Shown one piece after another: positions 1 to 4,368 of a stretch of DNA of 5,057 nt; the stretch's first letter is position 1; each line of letters opens with the position of its first letter. Below the pieces are notes generated by a model. That model was given only the letters and a program-made list of their open reading frames with translations. It was not told where the DNA came from and made no database searches. Made by a program: the position numbers and the translations under genes. The DNA lies in the NCBI GenBank assembly GCA_038222915.1, contig JBBRHH010000456.1, positions 1-5,057 on the forward strand. The letters are read 5' to 3'. This stretch comes from JBBRHH01 sp038222915. Lineage in GTDB: Bacteria > Planctomycetota > Phycisphaerae > Tepidisphaerales > Tepidisphaeraceae.

Positions 1-1
1 T

Positions 2-1042
2 GGCCTGCTGATCGCCAATTCTTTCGCGCCAGGTCTGGGCCGTGGCATTCTTCGCCGATGCATCCATGCGATACCTCCAAGTTGGAGGCATGGTGACGAG
101 TTACGCCGCTGGCGCGAAGGTGTGGTTGGTCGAACGGACACAGATCTTCTGCCGCCCCAACGAAAATTCAAAAAGCCCCGCTGGGACGGCTCTCGCATTG
201 ACGGCAAAACCGTCTTCCTTTGGGCCGAGCAGGGATTCGGTGACACTATCCAATTTATCCGCTACGTCCCCCAGGTCGTCGCCAAAGGCGGCCGCGTCAT
301 TCTCGAATGTCAGGCTCGCCTCAAGGACACTATGCGCTCGGTCGCCGGCATCTCCGAAGTCTACTCGGCCGGTGAAAAAATCCCCGACTATGATACCCAT
401 CTACCGCTGATGAGCCTGCCACACGTCCTCCGCACTTCAACGCACTCAGTTCCAAACCACTTCCCATACCTGAATGTGTCCGACAACTTGATTAGTGAGA
501 CGCGCGCGAAGTTTGGGAGACCTGACGGCACACTGAAGGTGGGGCTCTCCTGGGCAGGCCGGCCTCAGCACAAGGAAGATCATCTCCGCTCAATGAGCCT
601 GCAGGATCTCGCACCGCTGGCCGACGTTCCGAATGCCACGTTCGTCACCCTGCAGAAAGGCGATGCGGCAAGGCAAATGGACAATCCGCCGCAGGGTATG
701 CTGCTGGCCAACATCCGCAATGCAAACGACACATTCGTCAACACCGCCGCGCTGATGCACAACCTTGACCTGATCATCACGGTCGACACGGCCGTCGGCC
801 ACCTCGCTGGCGCACTGGGCCGTCCCGTCTGGCTCATTCTTGCCTACAGCCCCGATTGGCGATGGAAGTTGCAAGGCGATCGAACGCCCTGGTATTCAAG
901 CATGCGACTCTTCCGCCAGAAAACCAGCGGCCACTGGCCGTCCGCCATAGAACAGGTCCGCCAGGCGCTATCCGAACTGCCAAAACCCGCAGCGCACCAA
1001 ATCCCCCGCCCGGGGATGGACCAGCCGGCGCTCACCGCCTGA
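2..1042 (+). CDS. Heptosyltransferase-like (GT9-type) glycosyltransferase C-terminal domain, 5' partial
   Basis: Probably transfers a sugar onto a cell-surface glycan or protein; donor and acceptor cannot be read from the sequence. The frame is open from the left edge to the TGA at 1040-1042. Recognisable family blocks are FKKPRWDGS (about 167-193), the glycine-rich AEQGFGDTIQFIRY (224-265), the sugar-nucleotide-site type DTAVGHLAGALG (785-820), and PDWRWKL with PWYSSMRLFRQ (851-918). This set is typical of the GT9-like domain that follows TPR repeats in many planctomycete and proteobacterial proteins. No TPR helices are seen here, so they would lie upstream. A GTG at 122 is the first conventional start but has no properly spaced ribosome-binding site, so I treat the gene as running in from the left. 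DELRRWRE (95-118) resembles the usual EYEWRWR element in shortened form, and the sequence before it is not family-like; a frameshift or decay near 80-95 is possible. Domain identity is fairly sure, the 5' boundary is not. Confidence 0.72.
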   Translation, partial: GLLIANSFAPGLGRGILRRCIHAIPPSWRHGDELRRWREGVVGRTDTDLLPPQRKFKKPRWDGSRIDGKTVFLWAEQGFGDTIQFIRYVPQVVAKGGRVILECQARLKDTMRSVAGISEVYSAGEKIPDYDTHLPLMSLPHVLRTSTHSVPNHFPYLNVSDNLISETRAKFGRPDGTLKVGLSWAGRPQHKEDHLRSMSLQDLAPLADVPNATFVTLQKGDAARQMDNPPQGMLLANIRNANDTFVNTAALMHNLDLIITVDTAVGHLAGALGRPVWLILAYSPDWRWKLQGDRTPWYSSMRLFRQKTSGHWPSAIEQVRQALSELPKPAAHQIPRPGMDQPALTA

Positions 1043-1078
1043 AGTCCACAACGATTTTCACCAATCCAAACATTTTCC

Positions 1079-1108
1079 TTGCATCACAAGTACACAATAT
1101 GTTAGGAT
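1079..1108 (+). promoter_or_regulatory. Weak sigma70-like promoter candidate
   Basis: TTGCAT (1079-1084) and TAGGAT (1103-1108) are separated by 18 bp in a locally AT-rich stretch just after the glycosyltransferase stop. Matches to the consensus are 3/6 and 4/6, so this is only suggestive. It would drive transcription through the ribosome-binding site at 1141 and the structured region beyond it. Confidence 0.28.
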
Positions 1109-1140
1109 ACGCATCATGCTGTGAATGACAAAAAGAATGG

Positions 1141-1153
1141 AAGGAGAAAAATG
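1141..1153 (+). promoter_or_regulatory. Strong Shine-Dalgarno and ATG opening an unassigned frame
   Basis: AAGGAG (1141-1146) lies 4 nt before an ATG at 1151, one of the strongest-looking initiation sites in the window. Translation from here begins MSQSPHLAIPRS and stays open, in the same frame as the esterase, with no stop until 2884. The encoded 262 residues before the esterase are rich in R, P and S and match no family I know. It may be a genuine short or decayed gene, a leader, or chance. The spacing is slightly short but workable. Confidence 0.35.
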
Positions 1154-1206
1154 TCGCAATCCCCTCATCTCGCTATTCCCCGCTCGGCCGATCCCCGTCG
1201 AAGTCA

Positions 1207-1250
1207 GCGCTTCCGACCCTTGGTCGGTCGCGCACGCCTCGTGCGAGCGC
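1207..1250 (+). other. Predicted three-way-junction RNA fold
   Basis: Three perfect helices nest within 44 nt. An outer stem GCGCT (1207-1211) pairs with AGCGC (1246-1250). Inside it are two hairpins with 3-nt loops: CCGACC/GGTCGG (1213-1218 with 1222-1227, loop CTT) and CGCACG/CGTGCG (1231-1236 with 1240-1245, loop CCT). Only T1212 and 1228-1230 are unpaired at the junction. That gives 17 base pairs, all Watson-Crick, mostly G-C. It lies about 55 nt after the ATG at 1151 and just before the 11-bp repeat array. No known RNA family is recognised. The complementarity is seen directly; function is inference. Confidence 0.4.
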
Positions 1251-1287
1251 AGCAAGTCGATAGGCCTGCCGTGATCACAGCGCAGCC

Positions 1288-1397
1288 AGTCGAAAGGTGG
1301 TCGGTTTGTAGTCGCTTGGTGGTCATTTCATGGTCGGTTTATAGTCGTTTGATGGTCGGTTGCCGGTCGGTTTGTAGTCGCTTTGGGGTCGGTTTTT
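1288..1397 (+). repeat. 11-bp tandem repeat array (10 units, 33-bp higher-order period)
   Basis: Ten head-to-tail 11-mers start at 1288, 1299, 1310, 1321, 1332, 1343, 1354, 1365, 1376 and 1387, with consensus RGTCGGTTTGT. Units at 1299 and 1365 are identical. Units beginning AGTCG recur every 33 bp (1310, 1343, 1376), so a 33-bp higher-order repeat is present. In the esterase frame each 33-bp copy encodes an 11-residue repeat of the form WSVCSRLVVIS or WSVYSRLMVGC. There are no unique spacers, which excludes a CRISPR array. The T-tracts recur about once per helical turn, consistent with curved DNA or a protein-binding array; that is inference. Confidence 0.85.
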
Positions 1398-1491
1398 TCG
1401 CACCCGCGCCATGGTCGATTCGCCAGAACCAGCGACCGGAAAAACACTTACCCAAAAGGCGCCTCCCGAAAACGACCTCAAACTCAATTCC

Positions 1492-1505
1492 GCGCACATG
1501 TGCGC
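1492..1505. repeat. 14-bp perfect palindrome
   Basis: GCGCACATGTGCGC reads identically on both strands, with no loop. It could be an operator for a dimeric regulator, a restriction-methylation target region or chance; no neighbouring second copy was found. Confidence 0.4.
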
Positions 1506-1559
1506 CGCCAGTCCGCACAAATCCGATCACCATCCCCCACCATCCCATGCCCAGACACG

Positions 1560-1594
1560 CTTGTCGAAACAGACCTGTCCTGAGCTTGTCGAAG
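1560..1594 (+). repeat. Dispersed CTTGTCGAA-type intergenic repeat, two half copies
   Basis: CTTGTCGAA occurs at 1560-1568 and again at 1585-1593, the second within CCTGAGCTTGTCGAAGG. This core is a widespread short intergenic repeat in environmental bacterial genomes. Its spurious translations end in PELVEG or LSLSKG, and both appear here in two frames. Its presence argues that the surrounding stretch is non-coding. Mechanism and mobility of this repeat are not known to me. Confidence 0.6.
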
Positions 1595-1615
1595 GGGGCG
1601 ATTGGTGGGTCAAAG

Positions 1616-1646
1616 CGGGGAGATTTTCCGTCGGTTCGGGGAGATT
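1616..1646 (+). repeat. Short direct repeat in G-rich stretch
   Basis: CGGGGAGATT occurs at 1616-1625 and 1637-1646, 21 bp apart, in a run of G-clusters extending from 1594 to 1663. It is probably local duplication; no function can be assigned. Confidence 0.4.
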
Positions 1647-1670
1647 CGGGGGAGGTTGGAGGGAGCTTCC

Positions 1671-1696
1671 AGGCCCCCTTTGGGGCTTGTTATTTT
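1671..1696 (+). terminator. Terminator-like hairpin with T-rich tail
   Basis: GCCCC (1673-1677) pairs with GGGGC (1682-1686) around a 4-nt loop, extended by one G-U and one A-T pair (1671-1672 with 1687-1688). The following bases, TTGTTATTTT, are T-rich but interrupted. This fits a weak intrinsic terminator for a transcript starting in the 1.1-kb region. It also suggests that the esterase is transcribed from a separate promoter further down. Confidence 0.4.
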
Positions 1697-1834
1697 GCCA
1701 GTTCTTGGCCTAAACCCCTGTCAATCCTCAACCCGCGCCGGCCAACACAAATTTGCGCGCATCTCATACGCGAAATCGACCCACTTCCAACCACCGCAAA
1801 GTCCGCCGCAACAGCCCGACGGTGGCATCATCCT

Positions 1835-1840
1835 TTGACA
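1835..1840 (+). promoter_or_regulatory. Isolated TTGACA box upstream of the esterase
   Basis: A perfect -35 consensus lies about 100 bp before the esterase start. At the expected 16-18 bp spacing there is no acceptable -10 sequence, so it is recorded only as a possible half of a promoter. Confidence 0.2.
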
Positions 1841-1866
1841 ATATCCTCGAACAAACATCGGCCCCG

Positions 1867-1890
1867 GCCAACAGTAGTTCAACTGTTGGC
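1867..1890. promoter_or_regulatory. 9-bp perfect inverted repeat in the esterase 5' region
   Basis: GCCAACAGT (1867-1875) and ACTGTTGGC (1882-1890) are exact reverse complements around a 6-bp centre. The element ends 46 bp before the esterase ATG. It could be an operator for a dimeric repressor or a hairpin in the leader RNA. The symmetry is certain; the role is inferred from position. Confidence 0.5.
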
Positions 1891-1936
1891 GTTGATCCAG
1901 ATTCAATATCTTGCACCCTCAAATTGGCGGTTTTCT

Positions 1937-2884
1937 ATGACAACCCGATCGAATTTCGCATGGACCGCAGTCCTCCTCCTTCTCGCCTCCACCGCCTTCG
2001 CCGCCGACGCCCCCGCCCCAACCACCACCGTCGTCGACGTCTGGCCAGGCCAGGTCCCGGGTGAATCCGGCGAAGCAGCCCCCGAAAAAACCACCGCCGG
2101 CAACGCCGTCGGCGCACCCATCAAGCTCCTCACCAACGTCACCCACCCCACTCTCACCATCTACAAGCCCGACTCCGCCATCGACACCCACGCCTCCGTA
2201 GTCATCTGCCCCGGCGGCGGCTATTCCATCCTCGCCTGGGACCTCGAAGGCGAAGAAGTCGCCACCTGGCTCAACTCCATCGGCGTCACCGGCATCCTCG
2301 TCAAATACCGCGTCCCCGCCCGCAAGGATGATCCGGAACATCTCCTCCCCCTCAAAGACGCCCAGCGCACCATCAGCCTGGTCCGTTCCAAAGCCAAAGA
2401 CTGGAATCTCGATCCAAAGAAAATCGGCATCCTCGGCTTCTCCGCCGGCGGCAATCTCGCCGCCAAAGCCTCCACCCACTTCGACCAGCGCGCCTACGAA
2501 GCCATCGATGACGTCGACCAGGCAAGCTGCCGTCCCGACTTCACCGTCCTCGTCTACCCCGCCTGGCTCGTCGACGACAAGAAGGCCGAGCTGAAAGCAG
2601 AATTCCCCGTCACCGCTCAAACCCCGCCCGCCTTCTGTGCCCACGCCGCCAACGACGGAATCTCCCCCGACAGCAGCATCGAATATTGCCGCGCCCTCCG
2701 CCACGCAAAAGTCCCCGCCGACCTCCACGTCTACTCCACCGGCGGCCACGGCTTTGGCCTCCGCCCCTCAGCCGAACCCTGCTCCACCTGGCCCCAGCGC
2801 TGCGAAGAATGGATGCGCAGCCAGAAGATCATCCCCGCCAAGCCGGCCGCAAGCGTCCCAAGCCCAGCCGCCACCTCGCGCTAA
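1937..2884 (+). CDS. Secreted alpha/beta-hydrolase esterase (acetyl-xylan esterase-like)
   Basis: A 315-residue serine hydrolase that probably removes acetyl or similar ester groups from plant or algal polysaccharide outside the cytoplasm. Residues 1-22 form a signal peptide: basic start, leucine-rich core, AFA before the likely cut. The mature protein opens with DVWPGQVPGES, typical of this esterase group. Then come CPGGGY (91-96, oxyanion-hole region), the nucleophile elbow GFSAGG with Ser169, Asp240 in HAANDG, and His271 in GGHGFG, a complete catalytic triad. Length is normal for the family. The ATG at 1937 is chosen because the signal peptide follows directly; a weak GGCGG lies 6 nt upstream. 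The same frame stays open upstream to 1121, but that part resembles no protein and contains repeats and a terminator-like hairpin. The methyltransferase follows after 13 nt. The hydrolase fold is certain; the substrate is inferred from family resemblance. Confidence 0.9.
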   Translation: MTTRSNFAWTAVLLLLASTAFAADAPAPTTTVVDVWPGQVPGESGEAAPEKTTAGNAVGAPIKLLTNVTHPTLTIYKPDSAIDTHASVVICPGGGYSILAWDLEGEEVATWLNSIGVTGILVKYRVPARKDDPEHLLPLKDAQRTISLVRSKAKDWNLDPKKIGILGFSAGGNLAAKASTHFDQRAYEAIDDVDQASCRPDFTVLVYPAWLVDDKKAELKAEFPVTAQTPPAFCAHAANDGISPDSSIEYCRALRHAKVPADLHVYSTGGHGFGLRPSAEPCSTWPQRCEEWMRSQKIIPAKPAASVPSPAATSR

Positions 2885-2887
2885 TCA

Positions 2888-2900
2888 TGGAGCATCTGTG
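2888..2900 (+). promoter_or_regulatory. Ribosome-binding site deciding a GTG start
   Basis: GGAG (2889-2892) lies 5 nt before the GTG at 2898, in the short gap after the esterase stop. It selects this GTG over in-frame ATGs inside the esterase gene, which would add residues unlike any methyltransferase. Confidence 0.6.
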
Positions 2901-3959
2901 TCCACCCTTAACTTTCATCCCCCAACCACCGACCCCACTCCAATCTTCGAGGCCTTCCGCGGAAGCTACGCCACCGAGCTGCTCACCGCCGCCGTCGCAC
3001 ACTTCAAGCTCTTCGAACTTCTGCATGCCGGCCCAACCTCATTCGACTCACTCGCCAAGTCCACCAACCTCGCCCCCCGCGCCGCCACAGTCCTTCTCAC
3101 CGCCCTCTGCGGTATGGGCCTCCTCTCCCGCCGTCAGTCCGACGGCGCGCCGCTCTACGAACTAACCGCCGTAGCCCGCGAACATCTCCTCCCCGGCGGC
3201 CCCTTCTACGTCGGTGACTACGTCGGCCTCACCGCCGACAGCCCCGGCGTCAAGGAAATGATCGAACGCCTCCAGACCAACCGCCCCCCGGGTGCAAAGC
3301 CCGACGAAGCCGCCGGCACCGCCTTCATCTTCCGCGAAGGAACACGCTCCGCCATGGACGCCCACGACAGCGCCCGCAAACTAACCCTCGCCCTCGCCGG
3401 CCGCGCGAAAAACGTAGCCCCTGTTCTCGCCCAGAAGCTCCCCCTACCAAATTCAAAACTCCTCCTCGACATCGGCGGCGGCACCGGCATCTACGCCTAC
3501 GCCTTCCTCCAGGCCAACCCCACCCTCCGCGCCATCATCTGGGACCGCCCCGAAGTTCTGAAAGTCGCCGAGGAGCTCTCCGAAACCTACGGCGTAAAAG
3601 ACCGCGTCGAATTCCGCCCCGGCGACATGTTCACCGACCCCGTCCCCACCGGCTGCGACGTCGCCCTCCTCTCCAACATCCTCCACGACTGGGACGTTCC
3701 CGAATGCCAGACGCTGGTCACCCGCTGCGCAAGCGCCCTCCAGCCGGGCGGCCAGTTATTGATCCACGACGTCTTCCTCAACGACAATCTCGACGGCCCC
3801 CTCCCCATCGCCCTCTATTCCGCCGCCCTCTTCTCCATCACCGAAGGACGCGCCTACAGTGCCCTCGAATATCGGAACTGGCTCGAAACCGCAGGCCTCT
3901 CCGTCTCCAACCCGATAACAACGCTCGTCCACTGCGGAGTTCTTACCGGAAAGAAATAA
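2898..3959 (+). CDS. SAM-dependent O-methyltransferase (acetylserotonin O-methyltransferase family)
   Basis: A 353-residue cytoplasmic enzyme expected to methylate a hydroxyl group on a small, probably aromatic or polyketide-like molecule. Residues about 15-95 form the winged-helix dimerisation domain (ELLTAAVAHFKLFELL, then LAPRAATVLLTAL). The Rossmann methyltransferase domain carries SAM motif I DIGGGTG (191-197), an acidic ribose contact near WDRPEV (215-220), RPGDMF (240-245) and the family block SNILHDWD (259-266). His263 in that block aligns with the catalytic His of plant-type O-methyltransferases. LQPGGQLLIHDVFL (281-294) is the usual post-motif strand. Length matches the family's roughly 340 residues. 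The GTG start is supported by GGAG at 2889. It sits 13 nt after the esterase and is almost certainly co-transcribed. No other biosynthetic genes are in view, so the substrate is unknown; bacterial relatives act on carotenoids and polyketides. Confidence 0.9.
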   Translation: MSTLNFHPPTTDPTPIFEAFRGSYATELLTAAVAHFKLFELLHAGPTSFDSLAKSTNLAPRAATVLLTALCGMGLLSRRQSDGAPLYELTAVAREHLLPGGPFYVGDYVGLTADSPGVKEMIERLQTNRPPGAKPDEAAGTAFIFREGTRSAMDAHDSARKLTLALAGRAKNVAPVLAQKLPLPNSKLLLDIGGGTGIYAYAFLQANPTLRAIIWDRPEVLKVAEELSETYGVKDRVEFRPGDMFTDPVPTGCDVALLSNILHDWDVPECQTLVTRCASALQPGGQLLIHDVFLNDNLDGPLPIALYSAALFSITEGRAYSALEYRNWLETAGLSVSNPITTLVHCGVLTGKK

Positions 3960-4025
3960 CCGGCCAATCGTTTTTACCCGTCTACTTCGCACGACCTCTC
4001 ATGTCGCGCCCTCCCTGTTCCGATT

Positions 4026-4037
4026 ACACAATTGTGT
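4026..4037. promoter_or_regulatory. 12-bp perfect palindrome upstream of flp
   Basis: ACACAATTGTGT is fully self-complementary and lies 47 bp before the flp start, in the AT-richer part of the 125-bp gap after the methyltransferase. Position and symmetry fit an operator for a dimeric regulator of the pilus genes. No clear -35/-10 pair could be placed around it. Confidence 0.4.
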
Positions 4038-4049
4038 TGGAGATTACCC

Positions 4050-4066
4050 GCGGTCATTGCGACCGC
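4050..4066 (+). promoter_or_regulatory. Hairpin just before the flp ribosome-binding site
   Basis: GCGGTC (4050-4055) and GACCGC (4061-4066) form a perfect 6-bp stem with a 5-nt loop, ending 6 nt before the AGGAG. In the mRNA it could protect the 5' end or influence ribosome access to a highly expressed pilin message. The role is inferred. Confidence 0.4.
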
Positions 4067-4072
4067 TCACAG

Positions 4073-4077
4073 AGGAG
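4073..4077 (+). promoter_or_regulatory. flp Shine-Dalgarno
   Basis: AGGAG lies 7 nt before the ATG at 4085. An ATG at 4080 in another frame reaches a stop after two codons, with the TGA overlapping the flp ATG, so 4085 is the real start. Confidence 0.75.
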
Positions 4078-4084
4078 TTATGCC

Positions 4085-4255
4085 ATGAAGAACTTGAAGA
4101 ATGCATTGCTTTCGCTCGTTTCAGATGAGCGCGGTGGCGAAGTGCTCGAATACGCCCTCATCGCCGGCCTCATCGTCGTCGCCTCCATCGCGGTCATCGG
4201 AACCGTCGGCACGAAGGTGCTCGCCCGCTGGAACACGCTCAACAGCTCGATGTAA
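4085..4255 (+). CDS. flp: Flp-type prepilin (Tad/Flp pilus subunit)
   Basis: A 56-residue type IVb pilin precursor, the structural subunit of tight-adherence pili used for surface attachment. The leader (residues 1-17, MKNLKNALLSLVSDERG) is basic and ends in glycine. The prepilin peptidase should cut between Gly17 and Gly18, leaving GEVLEY with the essential glutamate at mature position 5 (Glu22) followed by Tyr23, the Flp signature. Residues 24-42 (ALIAGLIVVASIAVIGTVG) are the single hydrophobic helix that anchors the subunit before assembly and forms the filament core. The mature length of about 39 residues is normal for short Flp pilins. A good ribosome-binding site precedes it. The assembly ATPase gene starts 113 nt downstream on the same strand. 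A start further upstream would read through non-homologous sequence from the methyltransferase region and is rejected. Confidence 0.93.
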   Translation: MKNLKNALLSLVSDERGGEVLEYALIAGLIVVASIAVIGTVGTKVLARWNTLNSSM

Positions 4256-4293
4256 TTGTCCATCAGTTCGCACACTGCCATGGAGACTGCCAG

Positions 4294-4344
4294 AGGCGTC
4301 CGCGTACAGCGGCGCCTGTTGGTAAGTGCGCACGGAGGCGCTTA
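4294..4344 (+). promoter_or_regulatory. Two competing hairpins in the flp-cpaF gap
   Basis: Hairpin A: AGGCG (4294-4298) pairs with CGCCT (4313-4317). After a single bulged T it continues as CCGC/GCGG (4300-4303 with 4309-4312) around a 5-nt loop, giving 9 pairs, 8 of them G-C. Hairpin B: TAAG plus CGC (4323-4326, 4329-4331) pairs with GCGCTTA (4338-4344) with a 2-nt bulge. The 3' arm of A (GCGCCT, 4312-4317) can instead pair with AGGCGC (4336-4341), which would disrupt both. No T-run follows A, so it is not a classical terminator; it may stabilise the pilin mRNA or lower read-through into the ATPase gene. Confidence 0.4.
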
Positions 4345-4355
4345 CGACCCGCGTA

Positions 4356-4364
4356 GAGGTGGAG
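4356..4364 (+). promoter_or_regulatory. cpaF ribosome-binding site
   Basis: GAGGTGGAG contains two overlapping Shine-Dalgarno cores, GAGGT and GGAG, ending 8 and 4 nt before the ATG at 4369. It fixes the start of the ATPase gene. Confidence 0.6.
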
Positions 4365-4368
4365 ACCC

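Larger units (their letters stand above)
1043..1936. other. Gene-free, repeat- and hairpin-rich intergenic region
   Basis: These 894 bp contain several short overlapping open frames, but none has recognisable protein motifs. Base composition differs from the C-rich coding strand that follows: it is T- and G-rich around 1290-1400 and G-rich around 1594-1665. The stretch holds the individual elements listed separately: a promoter-like site, a strong ribosome-binding site, a predicted branched RNA fold, an 11-bp tandem array, palindromes, a dispersed repeat and a terminator-like hairpin. The stretch 1700-1830 shows nothing I can assign. One reading frame (1121 onward) runs through the whole region without a stop into the esterase at 1937; see findings. 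Confidence 0.6.

Noticed and set aside
42..410. Open frame overlapping the glycosyltransferase
   Set aside because: Wrong frame for the conserved glycosyltransferase motifs; Ser/Pro/Ala-rich shadow.
1288..1397. CRISPR-like array
   Set aside because: Units are contiguous 11-mers with no unique spacers and no cas gene nearby.
1594..1663. G-quadruplex
   Set aside because: Several G-runs are present, but the loops between suitable runs are longer than the canonical limit, so a stable four-run motif is not supported.
1411..1713. 100-codon + strand open frame
   Set aside because: It contains the PELVEG translation of a dispersed repeat, has no ribosome-binding site and no family resemblance.
1919..2749. 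276-codon antisense open frame across the esterase
   Set aside because: The translation is low-complexity Gly/Asp/Val text, the mirror of C-rich codons in the esterase; no motifs.
2637..2897. Upstream extension of the methyltransferase frame into the esterase gene
   Set aside because: The peptide is Pro/Ser/Ala low-complexity, overlaps the esterase C-terminus with its catalytic His, and the GTG at 2898 has a proper ribosome-binding site.
4038..4060. Sigma54 promoter before flp
   Set aside because: TGG and TTGC elements occur but at the wrong distance for a -24/-12 promoter.
3704..4084. N-terminally extended pilin start
   Set aside because: The extension is an out-of-frame reading of the methyltransferase gene and would bury the prepilin leader.
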